From Scalesia atractyloides (lineage: Eukaryota > Streptophyta > Magnoliopsida > Asterales > Asteraceae): 64,000 bases of DNA. The stretch covers positions 95,938,411 through 96,002,410 of the forward strand of contig CAMTDV010000030.1 of NCBI GenBank assembly GCA_947069175.1. Direction: 5' to 3'. Within the stretch, counting starts at the first letter, position 1. The number at the start of each line of letters is the position of its first letter. The translations under genes were made by a program, and so were the position numbers. Below are positions 1 through 11,246 of this stretch, one piece after another. Below the pieces are notes generated by a model. It saw only the letters and a list, made by a program, of their open reading frames with translations, had not been told where the DNA came from and searched no databases.

Positions 1-518
1 AGAAACAAAACGTTAGGGCTTTTAAATAAAGTGAACATAGAGAGAGAGGGTGAAATGAGAATAGAGAGAAAGAAACACTGTCTGTGGCCGGAAACCAACC
101 GTGGTACCATCGTTTCCGGTTAGTTGGCGGTTGTTGGCTGAAACCGCCAAGACAGCCGTCTTTACCGGCCGGACTTTTACCCTCACCGCTAGATTGAAAC
201 CCACCGGTTCTCCTCTCGCTCTCTCTCTCTACCATTACTCTCTCTAACACCTGTTGATGGTTTAATTACAAAACGATTGTTGGTTTTGTCAGACAAGTCC
301 GATACTTTGAATAAAGAAAAGAATTGGTTGAGTAAATACAAAGAATAAAGTTACAAACTGTAAAGGGTTTTACCTTTACGTAATAATAGCCTTTTTTATT
401 TTTTTTAAGGCAACGCAAACTTTAATACCTAAAGAGGGACCGTAGCAAGAAGCTACCGATTCGATTACACATACAAAAGAAAAACTAAACATAAAGAGAA
501 ATAACAACACTTTTCCTG
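1..518. other. Intergenic, nothing recognised
   Basis: AT-rich sequence with a pyrimidine-rich stretch around 210-245 and a T-rich stretch around 390-408. I see no coding exon, RNA gene or element boundary. The T-rich stretch could be the remains of a poly(A) tail of the minus-strand LINE remnant next to it, but this is not demonstrable here. Confidence 0.4.
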
Positions 519-1245
519 TTACATTTGAATGTTAAAACTTTGCCATTCGCTCCAAGAAATCTCTTTGAATTTCGACCGGTTCACAACGCAATCATATGCC
601 AGCTCTTTTATTTCTTCAACTACCTTATGCTCATTCATGCACCCACCTTCGAATCTTTTTTTGTTCCTTATTTTCCAGATGCTCCACAGCGCTAACACAA
701 ACACAACATGAATAATTCTCTTCCTACTTAACGACGCCTCTATTCCATGTACACTTAGCAACAATTCTTCGATAGACTCGTATGGTTGACCTGGTGGAAT
801 TTTCATCCAGTACTGCAGCTGCTGCCAAATTACAGCAACACACCTGCAATTCAGCAAGGTATGATCTGCAGATTCGACAACATAGTTGCAGAACGTGCAG
901 TTCCTGTTTGGTACTGAAATACCCCTCGCCTCCAACGCTGCTACAGTAGGAATCCGACCCGTGGCTGCCCTCCAAACAAACATATTAGCTTTTTGTGTGG
1001 CGATCTTGTTCCAATAAAACAAGCTTCCTTCTGAATTAACATCTGTGTTTCCTGATAACTCCCCTCTTACTGTTTTGACTGTGTACCCGGGACCTGGTAC
1101 ATCTTTCCACGACCATCTATCACCGGTCTCCCTTGGAACCTGTTGTAATAGAATTGCATTAAGCTGGTTCCTCTCCGCCTTTTCCTCATCATCGCCTGAT
1201 TCCCTTATCCATACCCAATCCCACAATATTCCCCCATTTATTTTT
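519..1245 (-). pseudogene. LINE (non-LTR retrotransposon) C-terminal fragment, zf-RVT domain
   Basis: The frame of about 235 residues shows the zinc-binding region found at the C-terminus of plant LINE reverse transcriptases: an FYWNKIATQKANMFVWRA-like block, then a CTFCN...DHTLLNC cysteine/histidine cluster, then an IWQQL..W block and a tail that ends at a stop at 519. The endonuclease and reverse transcriptase parts expected upstream (higher coordinates) are absent, and the frame begins abruptly near 1245. 5' truncation is usual for LINE insertions. Such fragments are also found in false gene models, so this should not be called a host gene. It is followed upstream by a separate Harbinger element. 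Confidence 0.85.
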
Positions 1246-1313
1246 TTGTAACAATTTTTTATAATAGCTGTATTTTTGTTTTTACCTTTTCTTAGTAATT
1301 TTAATTCATGTTA

Positions 1314-2409
1314 GGCTAAAGGGTATGGGGATGGTCATCCCCAAAGGGATGAGCCGCCATATAGGATGCTACATCTCCATTCTTTGGAGGATGGCCCTCC
1401 TAGCAAAATAAGGGGGGTGGAGGGATGAGCATGACCCACCTAAAATTAAACATTTTATTTATTTTATTTATTTTTTGTTATCTAATTTAAAAAAAGATTT
1501 TAATAAATATTTTATTAAATTAAAAAATAAAAAGCATTACACTGATAAAAAAAAATTACATAACATAGAAAAAAAAATCACAATACCTAAAATTTATATA
1601 AAAAAAAGATAAATACTACTCGTTATGAAAAAAATTAACACAAACATAAATACCACTCGTTATTGTCTTCGTCACCGCCCTCGTCGTTTACATTGTTCCA
1701 TATGTGTTCTATTAAGTCGGCTTGAAGGTTTGCATGGACGTATTCGTTGGTTAGCGAGAACGAGTTTAAATCTTGTTGCCCCTGATCAACCGGGACAGTA
1801 TTGCCGATAGATGCATTCTCGTTATACTCACAAATCGTCCGACCTTCGTCTTCGATAATCATGTTATGTAGCAAAATACAAGCGTACATACAAAGACACA
1901 ACCTCTTTGTTGTGAATGCACGTGCCGGTTGTTGAGTGATGCCCCTTTTTTTTGTAGAACACCAAAACAACGCTCGATGTCTTTTCTTGCTGCTTCTTGA
2001 CGCTTGGCAAAATTTTTCCTTTTTTCGTCTTCCGGGTATGGAAGAGTCTTGACTATTGTAGAGTAAGACGGGTATATTCTGTCAGCAAGATAATAACAAA
2101 AAGTAAGACGGATTATTTTTTTAAAAAAAGTTGGATATAAAAAGAGAGTGTTTTGGGTTGAAAGTGAGAAGAAAATGGTGAAAAGTGGTATAAAATAGGG
2201 GAGATAGTGTGTATTTAAATTTGAAAAAAATATTTTTTTAAAAAAAAACTCGACCGTTACCAACGGTCAAACAGCGATCAACGTGCAAAATTGGAGTGGC
2301 AAGGGCGGCAGGAAAAGGCCCGGGGTGTGCCGCGGCCGGGCCAGGGGGGCGGTGTGGGGTCCGGCGCCGGGCATGGCCGGACATGTGCCGGCCCCCATAC
2401 CGTCTGGTC
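1314..2409 (-). mobile_element. PIF/Harbinger element, internally deleted
   Basis: The terminal inverted repeats are GGCTAAAGGGTATGGGG at the left and, read on the opposite strand, GACCAGACGGTATGGGG at the right. They are flanked by the 3-bp target duplication TTA (1311-1313 and 2410-2412), which is the PIF/Harbinger signature. The right end is very GC-rich (about 2285-2400). Only the C-terminal part of a transposase remains inside, so the element would depend on another copy. Confidence 0.85.
1635..2095 (-). pseudogene. Harbinger transposase C-terminal remnant
   Basis: Read on the minus strand, the region matches the end of the plant PIF/Harbinger DDE transposase. It has a DRIYPSYSTIVKTL segment, then an AARKDIERCFGVLQ block containing the third acidic catalytic residue (the E of DDE), then CILLHNMIIEDEGR. 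The latter half is in another frame (shift near 1925-1970), and the first two catalytic aspartates are missing. The sequence upstream (2100-2260) is AT-rich and noncoding. It is therefore a deletion derivative of the element at 1314-2409 and cannot be active. Compare the longer relative at 55789-56949. Confidence 0.8.
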
Positions 2410-2412
2410 TTA

Positions 2413-2936
2413 TATAACTATCATAAGAATTGAGAAGTAATAATTAGCTTTTAACATAGATAGGCTCATCTAATCTAATAAGATGTCGAATAATAATTTA
2501 GGTTAAGCCATGTTCGTAAGTAAACGGGTCGAACCAAGAACGACTCAAAACCTTGACATGAACGTAAAAATTCTGTCAAATACATAAATCGAAAAAATGC
2601 GAGTTTCATATGTTGACACAAACATACTTCGTTTAACTCGTGATTTTATTACGTTTAAATTATAAATTTTACTATTAAATAGGCCTGTATGTATCATTAG
2701 AGTTTTAAATTCCTTTTTTTCTTTTCTTTTTACAATGATATAGTTTTTGGCATTGGAGAAGTAATATTGATTGAAAAAGGTGCCTATAATATCTAAGATG
2801 TGGTAATTAGAACAAGTTGCCTTTTAACATATATTACAATTACAATTACAATTTTAGTGACTTAAAAAGAATCATGTTCTTAGGGTTTGGTTTGTAAACG
2901 GATTCCCGCCGCAACACGCGGTGGGAAAAATTCTAG
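2413..2936 (+). mobile_element. Helitron 3' end (left limit unknown)
   Basis: A GC-rich hairpin (CCCGCCGC, loop, GCGGTGGG, 2905-2925) is followed eight bases later by CTAG, with a T next to it (CTAG ends at 2936). Hairpin plus CTRR before a T is the standard Helitron 3' terminus. No 5' TC end could be picked out, so the start given is only the end of the neighbouring Harbinger element. Confidence 0.6.
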
Positions 2937-3592
2937 TTTAAATAATATAAAAACATATACGGTTCATATTTTTTGTTTAATATTTTTTCTCCACAACTGA
3001 ACAAAGGTGTGCAGGTGAAGAGTTTAAAGGGGAGAACGATAGACTGGTTGAGGAAAAGGGTTTGAAAGTAGAGGACGGTAAAGTGCAACAATTGAAGGGT
3101 TGTAGGTGGAGAATTTAAATGGGATGATCGTCTAAACCTTATTGTAGGTGGAGGGTTTGACAGAGCATGGTTTGAGCGTTGACGAGACGATCATCTGAGG
3201 TTCGAAGGTCCGGCCGCTTCAATTGGATAACCACCACCCATATCTTCGAATTAGTATTATATTTGGAGTGATTTGTGAATTGAGAATTGAAAATTTGGGT
3301 TGGAAAACGAAATGTTATACTTAGGGACCGGAAAAATAGCCGTTTTAAACTAATTGTTGCAACATTAGCCATTTGAAAAGATAGCCGTTGAAACAATAGC
3401 CGTCTGTCGCTAAAAAAATAAATATTATTTTATCTTTTATTTAATTTATTTAATATATTATTCTAGTTTTAGTTTAGTATAAAAAGTTTAAAAAATTAAA
3501 TAACAATATAATAAAATAAATTTATAAAATATAGATTTTTTAATATTAAAATACAATTAGCGTTTATATAATTTAAAAATATATTAAATAAA
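2937..3592 (-). other. AT-rich DNA with a probable Harbinger 5' leader remnant
   Basis: About 3139-3410 reads on the minus strand as repeated AACGGCTA-type words followed by a short open frame. From memory this resembles the leader in front of plant Harbinger genes. No transposase domain, inverted repeat or target duplication was found. The rest (3410-3590) is AT-rich with nothing recognised. Confidence 0.25.
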
Positions 3593-4090
3593 GGGAAAAT
3601 CAGGAAAACAACCATTGACCAAGTCAATTCACAAAAAGCGAACATAGGTAGTGTCTCACCCATGGTATTGTAGCGTTTACGCCTAAACGCTTCGTTTTTT
3701 TTTCTTTACCACTACGATTTATAAATGAGCATAATTTTTCCTTACGTTAATATTTTAAAAAAAGTTTACATCAAATTAAAGACAAATTTATTATCTTTAA
3801 TTTGGTGTAATTTTTTTTTATATATTATCGTATGAAAAAGTTGTGTCAGTTTAAAAATTGTGGTGAAAAAGGAAAAGTCTAAGCTTAGACTCTTTCCCAA
3901 CTTTTAGACGCTACTTCCAACTTTTCATAATACGTGTCGCAATTCAATGGACTCTTTGGTTTAAAAGTGTAGCTTTTGAGCTTAGACACTACATGATCAT
4001 GGGTTTCCGTGTGTGGCGTTTAAGACCAGACTCCTTAGATGTTCATTTTCGCGAATTAGCTTGGTCAATGGTCATTTTCGTGATTTTCCC
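3593..4090. mobile_element. Mutator-like MITE with long inverted repeats
   Basis: The two ends form a long inverted repeat starting GGGAAAATCAGGAAAAC at the left and GGGAAAATCACGAAAAT at the right (opposite strand); both continue into ACCATTGACCAAG. They are flanked by 9-bp duplications TTAAATAAA (3584-3592) and TTAAATTAA (4091-4099), with one mismatch. Nine-base duplications with long terminal repeats point to a Mutator-derived non-autonomous element. It has no coding capacity. Confidence 0.75.
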
Positions 4091-4211
4091 TTAAATTAAT
4101 TAGATATGAATAAAAGAAAAAGTAAGTTATGAGGTGAATGTTTGGAATGGTTTATTGTTGGAGAAGAAATTAAGTTTGTGGCGTCTTAGACTCTTTTCCA
4201 ACTTTCAGAGG

Positions 4212-4500
4212 CTACCTCCAACATACTGACAGGGCCGGCCCCTAGCAAGTGTCGGGTGGGCGCCGACTCAGGGCTAAAAACGTAAAAGGGCCTGCAATTT
4301 TTTTAAAAAGTCTAATATTTTTTTAATATATATTTTATAAATCTGTAAAAGAATTAAGCGTACACAGGCCTTGGCTCAGTGGTTGAAAAACCTCATTCCA
4401 ACTTCCATATCGCAAGTTCGATCCTTTTGTTTGATTTTTTTTAGCTTTGTTATAGCATATAAGTTTTTGGGCTCACCTACTTTAATTAACGGCCGGCTAT
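4212..4500 (+). repeat. hAT-like end with embedded tRNA-like (SINE-type) segment
   Basis: CAGGGCCGGCCCC at about 4220 looks like a hAT-type terminus, but a matching right end with a clean 8-bp duplication was not found. Inside, 4365-4427 carries a TTGGCTCAGTGGTTG A-box-like word and a GCAAGTTCGATCC B-box-like word about 40 bases apart. This is the spacing of an internal Pol III promoter, as in tRNA-derived SINEs. There is no intact tRNA fold. Confidence 0.4.
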
Positions 4501-5396
4501 TTATTAATATTTAATGGGCTCAAATACTTTTAATTAATGACAGACTATTTTTTAACATTTAATGAATATATGCTTTCCGCCTTTAATTACTACTGAAATA
4601 TAAGTTATTTTTTTATTTCAGTAATTATTCTTAAGTTCCTTTAAACCATTGAAATATAAGTTATTTTTTATTTCTGTAACTATTTTTGAGTTCCTTTAAG
4701 AACTTTCCTTTTTTTTTTATCAAAATTTTGTTTTATATGCAAAGTATATACGCATAGAAGAGATTTTTTGTCGGTGTTATTTATTTATTTTTAAATAGAG
4801 TAACTATCATTATTTATCATTATTTTGTAATTTAGAGCTGGACAAACTATATTACGATAGGGATTTTTTTGGTACAACATATTATAGCGAGTGCGAGTAT
4901 AGTAAGGGTACTTTGATGAAGCGAACTAATACGGACCGAATAACATTCGTACTGACACCATCGGTACGTTTAAAACCTATCTTAAATAATATGATAAAGC
5001 TAAAAGATCAATAATATAAAATAAACGTAAGTAAATACATACGTAGGGAACATAGTAAAATTTTTATAAGTTAAATGGATTAACTAGATCTTCTATCGTC
5101 CTATCAATCAACGATCCTTATTAAAAAGGAAGGTGTAATTTTTTTTGAAAACATAATTGTATTCAGAATATAGTATAGTTTTGACCGAACAACATTGGTG
5201 CCGATATCAATATTTAAAACCAACATGGGCATTCGTTTTACTAGGGTGGGCAGAGCCCGGGTTTTTTTATCTCGCACATGCCCAAATTTTTTTTGACATT
5301 TTCGGAGATGGCCTTGGATACTGACATGACAGGTTTAGATTCTAGACAAGATTTAACGTTGAAGATGTTTAAGTTCCACACATACAAAACTAGTTA
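4501..5396. other. AT-rich intergenic, no gene
   Basis: Short duplicated words (AAATATAAGTTATTTTTTATTTC twice in part, near 4596 and 4650) and degenerate sequence at 4860-5240 resemble Helitron bodies elsewhere in this window. I see no coding exon. Confidence 0.35.
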
Positions 5397-5655
5397 CTCC
5401 CTCCGTTCCATTAAATGTGTCTTATTTTGAATTTTCAAAGTCTTTATTTATAAACTTTGACTTTAATTATATATTTTTTGTGTTATATAAAACTTGATGA
5501 AACTTAACCCGATAAAAACACTTGTAAAACACACTCAAATCATATAACTTTCATCAAGTATTATCTAACGCAAATAGAATTATTTAAGGTCAGAGTTTAT
5601 AAATAAAGATTTTGAAAATTCAATATAGAGGACACTTTTAATGGGACGGAGGTAG
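5397..5655. mobile_element. Stowaway MITE (Tc1/mariner type)
   Basis: The termini are CTCCCTCCGTTCC and, on the other strand, CTACCTCCGTCCC, flanked by TA on both sides (5395-5396 and 5656-5657). The whole 259-bp element is nearly one inverted repeat. Terminus, target TA and size match Stowaway. It lies about 370 bp downstream of the CYP90D stop codon. Confidence 0.92.
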
Positions 5656-6023
5656 TATTAAATAATAAACAACTCCCAATATGGTTCCATGAATCTTTAT
5701 AACAGATACACTTCCTACCTTTGTATACACTTAGGTATGATAGTGATAATGTTATACATTACTAGCTGGCAACATTTAATCCCTAATTCAGTTTGAAATT
5801 TAAACTCACTATGCAAAATTATAACTTTAACCCTAATAAAGTTTACATAAAAAGGTTCCTATTTTCTCCACTTTGTCCTTTTTAACATGCATGTGTCTAA
5901 GAGACCAATATTTCAGTAACTCATTTCACGGCCCCATACACGTACGTGTGCTTAATATCTTCACCCATCTTTTCTTTTCCAATCCAAGGGCCCATAAAAT
6001 CATAACCCTCCACCCCACCTTCA
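5656..6023. other. CYP90D downstream flank
   Basis: Unique-looking AT-rich sequence between the Stowaway MITE and the stop codon of the P450 gene. The gene is on the minus strand, so this should hold its 3' UTR and polyadenylation signals. None could be assigned with certainty. Confidence 0.4.
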
Positions 6024-6380
6024 CTAATTCTCTCTTTTGACCCAAATTGGCATCCTGTTCTTCATTCTTACTGTTGGGAAGTTTATTATGGTGTCATCCT
6101 CAGCTACCCACCTGCATTTGCATGCAATACACAATGCCAATAACAAGTTGTCAAGTTTAGTCTCTATACATGCATGCATTATTGCATTAATGATGCCAGT
6201 GTTTTAATACTCATATCATGGGCAGTGTAGTTATTTGACACTGACTTAGGTTAAGAAATTAACGGTCATAATTAACACAAATTGTACGTTCTTTACCATA
6301 GTTCCGAAAATAGGTACTTTGCAGGTTGAGACGTATTTAAGAAATCTAGAATTAACTATATATTAATTAGCAAATTTAAC

Positions 6381-6411
<31 letters not shown>

Positions 6412-9400
6412 AAACAAAATCACTATTCATTTTTCTTTCATTTTAATCCCTTAAGTTTTCATCTTTTACAATTTTGTCACAATTTTTTTACTTTTCATCT
6501 TCTACAAATTTGTCACAAACATTTTTCATTTTCAACTCCAACACTTTTCCACTTTCAACTTTATTCCCCTATGCTTTTCATATTTTACAAACTTGTCATT
6601 TAACATTTCGGTCTAAAATTTGTGAGTTAACACGCTACAACGTGAGTGTGGTTCAACGTTTTTACGTCTGTTTTTTGTGGTTTAACAGCCGACGTAGTTA
6701 TTCTTTTCTATGTTTTACTTTTGGTCTAACTTTTCTGAGTTAACACGCCGTAACACGCATGCGTGGTTCAATGTTTTAAAGTTTATTTATTGTTCGGTTT
6801 AACGGTCTCGCTGCAAAGCGTGAGTCCTAAATACTAGTTATTGTTAAAAAAATAAGTTAGGAAAATGGGTCATCACTTGAATAGTGGTGAAGTTACCATT
6901 TTACCCTTTTGTATTATTAATAATTACCTGAACTCAGTAACAAAATGGTGGAGGAATATGGAAGCTTCTAGTCTGGCCAAATCAAGCCCAGGACATAGCC
7001 TGAGTCCTCCTCCAAAAGGAGTGAAGTAAGTGCTGCTACCACTGCTCATATCCCTATCCTGTGCATCACAAAATATACAAATTTTCATATGGTTTAATAA
7101 TATAGCACAAATTAATTACTACACCAACATGTTTATTATTATTTAGTTACCTGCCACCTCCAAGGGTTGAATTGTAGAGGTGACTCATGGTGATTCTCAT
7201 CAAGATGGACTGATCTGAAATGAGTCAACACACACCATCCTTTTGGTATAAGGTAACCTTTGATCTCGACATCCTTCATCGCCTTTCGAATCACCCCCAT
7301 TATAATATTTCCTAATCTTAGGGTTTCTGTGATCACCTGTTTAATCATATTCAGTGTTATCACTAGTAATTAGTGTACATTGTTGATTTACGGAAACCAT
7401 AGGGCTAGAGCGCGTCAAGTTCAACTTACATTTTGTGTAAACGGTAACGATAGGTAATCATCCCAACACAACGGATCTCCGAGGCCCTTTTTACGTCTTT
7501 TTAGCTCCAAATTTTCCTCCTGATCATCATCATTACACAGTGAAGTAGGTGAGAAAAATGATTATTAGAGTGAAACGATGGCCGAAAAATGATCGTCACA
7601 ACTACTAAAGGTGGATTAAATACTATGCAACTGTTAATAGTGCATGTCACCTTCATTATTATAAGGCCATGCAACATGAATCAATCTAATGATTTTTAAT
7701 TACATTACAACAAATAGATGGTACATCTTTATGATTTATATTAACACTTCAAAATAATAAGTTTATACATCACACCTACAAGGGTGTAAAAGTAGCTTAA
7801 CTTTATAGTTTTGTGAAAATAATTAACATTCCATACTTGTAAGTGTTTAAAAACATAAAAGTTTGCATCCATATTTGCTACAGCCAAATCTGTACAAATA
7901 TGTAGCAAAAAAAATTTGCTACGGATTTGGCCGGTTGCTAATATATAACTTAGTTACTAAAAAATGTTTATCTAGGTAATTTGTCCACATATTTAAGTGT
8001 ATTTCTTCATAATGTTACACACTTTAAAGTGTATAAATATACTTAAAGTTACATAGTATAACACACATGCATTTACCTTAAGCTGATGGAGAGCTTTGGG
8101 ACAATCCGATAAATATTTGATGGCTAAAGTTATAAGTAACGGGACAGAGTCCTCTCCAGGAATCATCAAATCAATCATATTATCGGATATTAGTTCATCT
8201 GTTAGCTTTTCGCTTTTATCGTTGAGTAACACGTCAACCACATCCTTCGAATCTTGTGAAATAGAACCGCCATTTATCCTTTTGTCACGAATTATTTGAA
8301 GGACTAATTGCACCATTTTTTTCTTGGCTTCTAATGATCGATGAAGTTGCGTTCCGGGTAATTTTATGGGTAATGACATGAGTCCTGCAATGAACTTTTG
8401 AAATTGGATCCTCAAAAACTCCATCTCTTCACCCGGATCCAAACCGATCAAAGCTTTCGCCAGTACTTGTAACGCAATCTAAAAATAATCAAGAGACACA
8501 ATAATCATGTCGTTATGCATATATACTTTTTTTTAATAACGATCACTCAATGGATCGATATCTATATCGTACAAATTCACATTTAGATGCATGAATATTA
8601 TGAAAATAACATGTAAAAGAGGCAGGGAACAAATGATTAGTAATATGGACCAAATGGAAGTGATATTTGTAGACATTATAATTACATTATAATGATTATG
8701 TAACCAATAATAAGGGTTGTAATTGCTTTATGCCATAAAAGTTTTGAGAAAAATCAAAAGTTAACATTTACTTTTGTAACTTGCTATTTGCTTAAACCCC
8801 TTTTCCCCACACTTGAAACACCAAACATACTACTTTTTTGGTTTTACGATTTTGTTTTATTCTTCTTACAAATGGCCAGACATGGCTTAATTTTATTGTA
8901 TAAATATTTAAAACTAATTAAAATCAGAAATAATGTTTTTGAAACTTTAATCTAATAATTAATTACCACCACATAAAAATACAAGAAAAAACGTTAAAAT
9001 TTGCATAAATTTAAATGCATTTAATTACTTTTTTAGATGTCTTTTACCCAGATTATACACTGAATAAGAATAAAAAAATGTCTAAATTTTAAATAAACAT
9101 CACTTGAAATATCAGATATAATTTTTTTTGTGCAAAGAAAAAGATCATAATATTTAAATATGGTCAAATGAAGCAACTTGCTTTAGGTTTATTTTATACA
9201 AAAGTTATTGTATAATAAGAAAAACCCTGGAAGAGTTTGGCAAACTTTTATAATTAGTGGTTTTAGTTATATTAAATATAATATTAATATATAATCATAA
9301 AGACTTAAATGGCGGATGAGCAAAGATTAGCATTGATTGATAAAATCAAGTGTTTTTATCCGATGATATATTTCGTAATTATAATTAAAATTATTCTAAT

Positions 9401-10959
9401 TATGAAGTAGATTTTGCAAGGAAAGAACCCCAAAAAATTTGGGGAACTATTACAAATAATCATTGATTTAAATCATCATCATATTCATATTAGATGCAAG
9501 AAAACCCAATTAAAATAGCTAAAGATGCTATATATACACAAGCTACTGAGCGTATATTATGTTGAAAACCGTAAGAATCATATAATCCACTTGTATATAT
9601 ACACAACCCGTAAGAATCATATAATCCACTTGTATATGTGCATAAACAGGTGAGCGTATATTATGTTGAAAACCGTAAGAATCATATAATCCACTTGTAT
9701 ATACACACAAACAGGTGAGCGTATATTATGTTGAAACCGTAAGAATCATACAATCCACTTGTATATATCGGATACAAAAAAATAACTAATGCGAGCGTAC
9801 CGGAAGAAAGTAACACAGGCATCTACATAACTTCTTATGTTTATGTTCAAAGCAATAGTTACAAATGCATTATACGGTTTGTGTTTCTCAACATATTACT
9901 AGTTCTGAACTAAACTTAAAAAACTTAGAGAAAAGAGAGTGCATACATGTTTTGTTTCATCTTGAATGTAAATAGGACGATCTTCATTCCAACTAGCCAT
10001 GGATTGCAAAAGCAGTTTTCGCATGTTCGAAGTGACTTGAGCTTTAAGATACGGAGACTTGAAGAAAGAACCAATAAGCCCATGGATTCGCCGGTGTAAG
10101 CTTCCGTTTATTTGCAAAATCGACGACTCTCCCATCAACTCCGTCAACGATTTTGGATAACATGGCACAAAACTGTTGGCATCACTTTGTAATACGATCC
10201 TACTCACTTCTGCATCAGTCGACACGATTGTTGGACTACCAAACAAATGAGACTTGAACACCTTCCCATACCTATCCAAAAACCACAAAATTAAACTACT
10301 AATATTTCAAATTAATATTAAACTGAGCACGCTATATAGAGCGTGCCCAGTTTTCTAATCTCACACCTTAAAGCAGCCATTTGAATTTGCACCAAACGGT
10401 TTACCTTTTAACGGTTGTTTCATGATTCGTCAAACAGCCGTTTAAATTTAAACTTTAAATGGTTGTTTGAGGATTCGTCGAACAACTGTTTAAATGAACT
10501 TTAAATGGCCGTTTGATGATCGTCAAACGGCCATTTTAATGAACTTTAAATGGTTGTTTGAGGATTCAACAAACAGCCGTTTAAATGAACTTTAAACAGC
10601 CGTTTGAGGATTCACTAAACGGCGGTTTGGGATGTGGGAATAGCATGAGCCTTCCATATTTACTTGTGTCAAACGATGAATACATAAACGGAGTTAAATA
10701 CTAACAAGAGACGGCGTTTATCGATAAATGACTGAGGATGATCGGTGTAACCACATGAAATGAAATCTAGGGTTTCACCAATGAAAGGCCAGCCCATGGT
10801 TCCTGAGAGAGTTCTCTTAACAGCCACCGATGATGACGGCGATTTACGTGGATGACGTTGTTTGTTGATGAAGATGACAGTGAAGAAAGTGACTGCTACG
10901 GCGGCGTAGAGGATGTCGGTGGTGATGGTGGTGGTTGAGAGGAGGAATATGGAGGCCAT
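6024..10959 (-). CDS. CYP90D1: Cytochrome P450, CYP90D type (brassinosteroid C-23 hydroxylase)
   Basis: Seven exons were spliced by hand, all with GT-AG ends: 10959-10706, 10271-9947, 8478-8077, 7519-7430, 7336-7151, 7058-6928 and 6111-6024. They total 1476 bp, or 491 residues plus TAG, the usual length for CYP90D, with phase kept at each junction. The start is the ATG at 10959, which gives MASIFLL and an N-terminal membrane anchor (about residues 10-30). This is followed by the GWPFIGETLDFI block, an I-helix PGEDS (300-304), ExxR as ETLR (361-364), FNPWRW (413-418) and the heme loop FGGGLRLCPG with ligand Cys441. Known role of the family: an endoplasmic-reticulum enzyme hydroxylating C-23 of brassinosteroid precursors together with CYP90C1. 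Similarity recalled from memory favours CYP90D1 over CYP90C1. Introns carry repeats and a Helitron. The reading frame looks intact, so the gene is probably functional. Confidence 0.93.
6380..6412 (+). repeat. Poly-C run followed by (CA)n microsatellite
   Basis: About 18 C residues are followed directly by seven CA repeats, inside the last intron of the P450 gene. It lies at the left side of the Helitron-like sequence and is likely length-polymorphic. Confidence 0.9.
6413..6837 (+). mobile_element. Helitron 3' part inside CYP90D intron 6
   Basis: The 3' terminus is a hairpin CTCGCT-gcaa-AGCGTGAG (about 6808-6825) followed by CTAG at 6834-6837 and then T. The body resembles the sequence ending at 33496, including the CACTTTTCCACTTTCAA word and the TTAACACGC-type words, so the two are related copies. 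The 5' end was not located. The insertion lies wholly between exon 6 (6928) and exon 7 (6111) and does not disturb the splice sites. Confidence 0.65.
9547..9768 (+). repeat. Tandem repeat in CYP90D intron 2
   Basis: Four copies, one of them partial, of a unit of about 60 bp containing GAGCGTATATTATGTTG, then CGTAAGAATCATATAATCC, then ACTTGTATAT. Copies are nearly identical, suggesting recent slippage or unequal exchange. It lies 179 bp or more from exon 2 (9947) on its intron side. Confidence 0.9.
10315..10640. repeat. Array of hairpin-forming modules in CYP90D intron 1
   Basis: At least four modules of about 65 bp repeat the words AAACGGCCGTTT-like, GAACTTTAAATGG and TTTGAGGATTCG. Within a module the AAACRGCYRTTT arms are inverted, so each can fold. 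At the left, 10324-10348 is another inverted repeat (GAGCACGCT / AGCGTGCCC). The array fills most of the 434-bp intron, between the splice sites at 10272 and 10705. Confidence 0.8.
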
Positions 10960-11246
10960 GAATGGTGGTTTTGGATGGCATGTGAATGTACACTTGTTAT
11001 GTGTGTAAATAATATGGTGGTGGTGAAATGAAAATGTGGACGTAAGTGTGTGTACACGCGTGAAGCTTAATTGGTGACTCATCACATAATACCTTGATAA
11101 AGTCGTGTTAAGCAAAAGCAAAAGTAACATCAAGTTTTTTATTATTATTTTATGATAATTTAGATTTAGTGCTACAAATTGCCATATTAGTCTTTGTTTA
11201 TAGGTGGAATTGTGTATATTCGCGTAGGATTTCATTATGCTACATA
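10960..11246 (-). promoter_or_regulatory. CYP90D upstream region
   Basis: Sequence upstream of the P450 start codon. On the minus strand a TATATAA word lies at about 11251-11258, roughly 290 bp from the ATG. It could serve as TATA box with a long 5' UTR, but it lies at the edge of the neighbouring Helitron. No experimentally known brassinosteroid-response site could be assigned. Confidence 0.3.

Noticed and set aside
9540..9770. CRISPR-like array
   Set aside because: The repeats are contiguous tandem units without unique spacers, in a plant intron.
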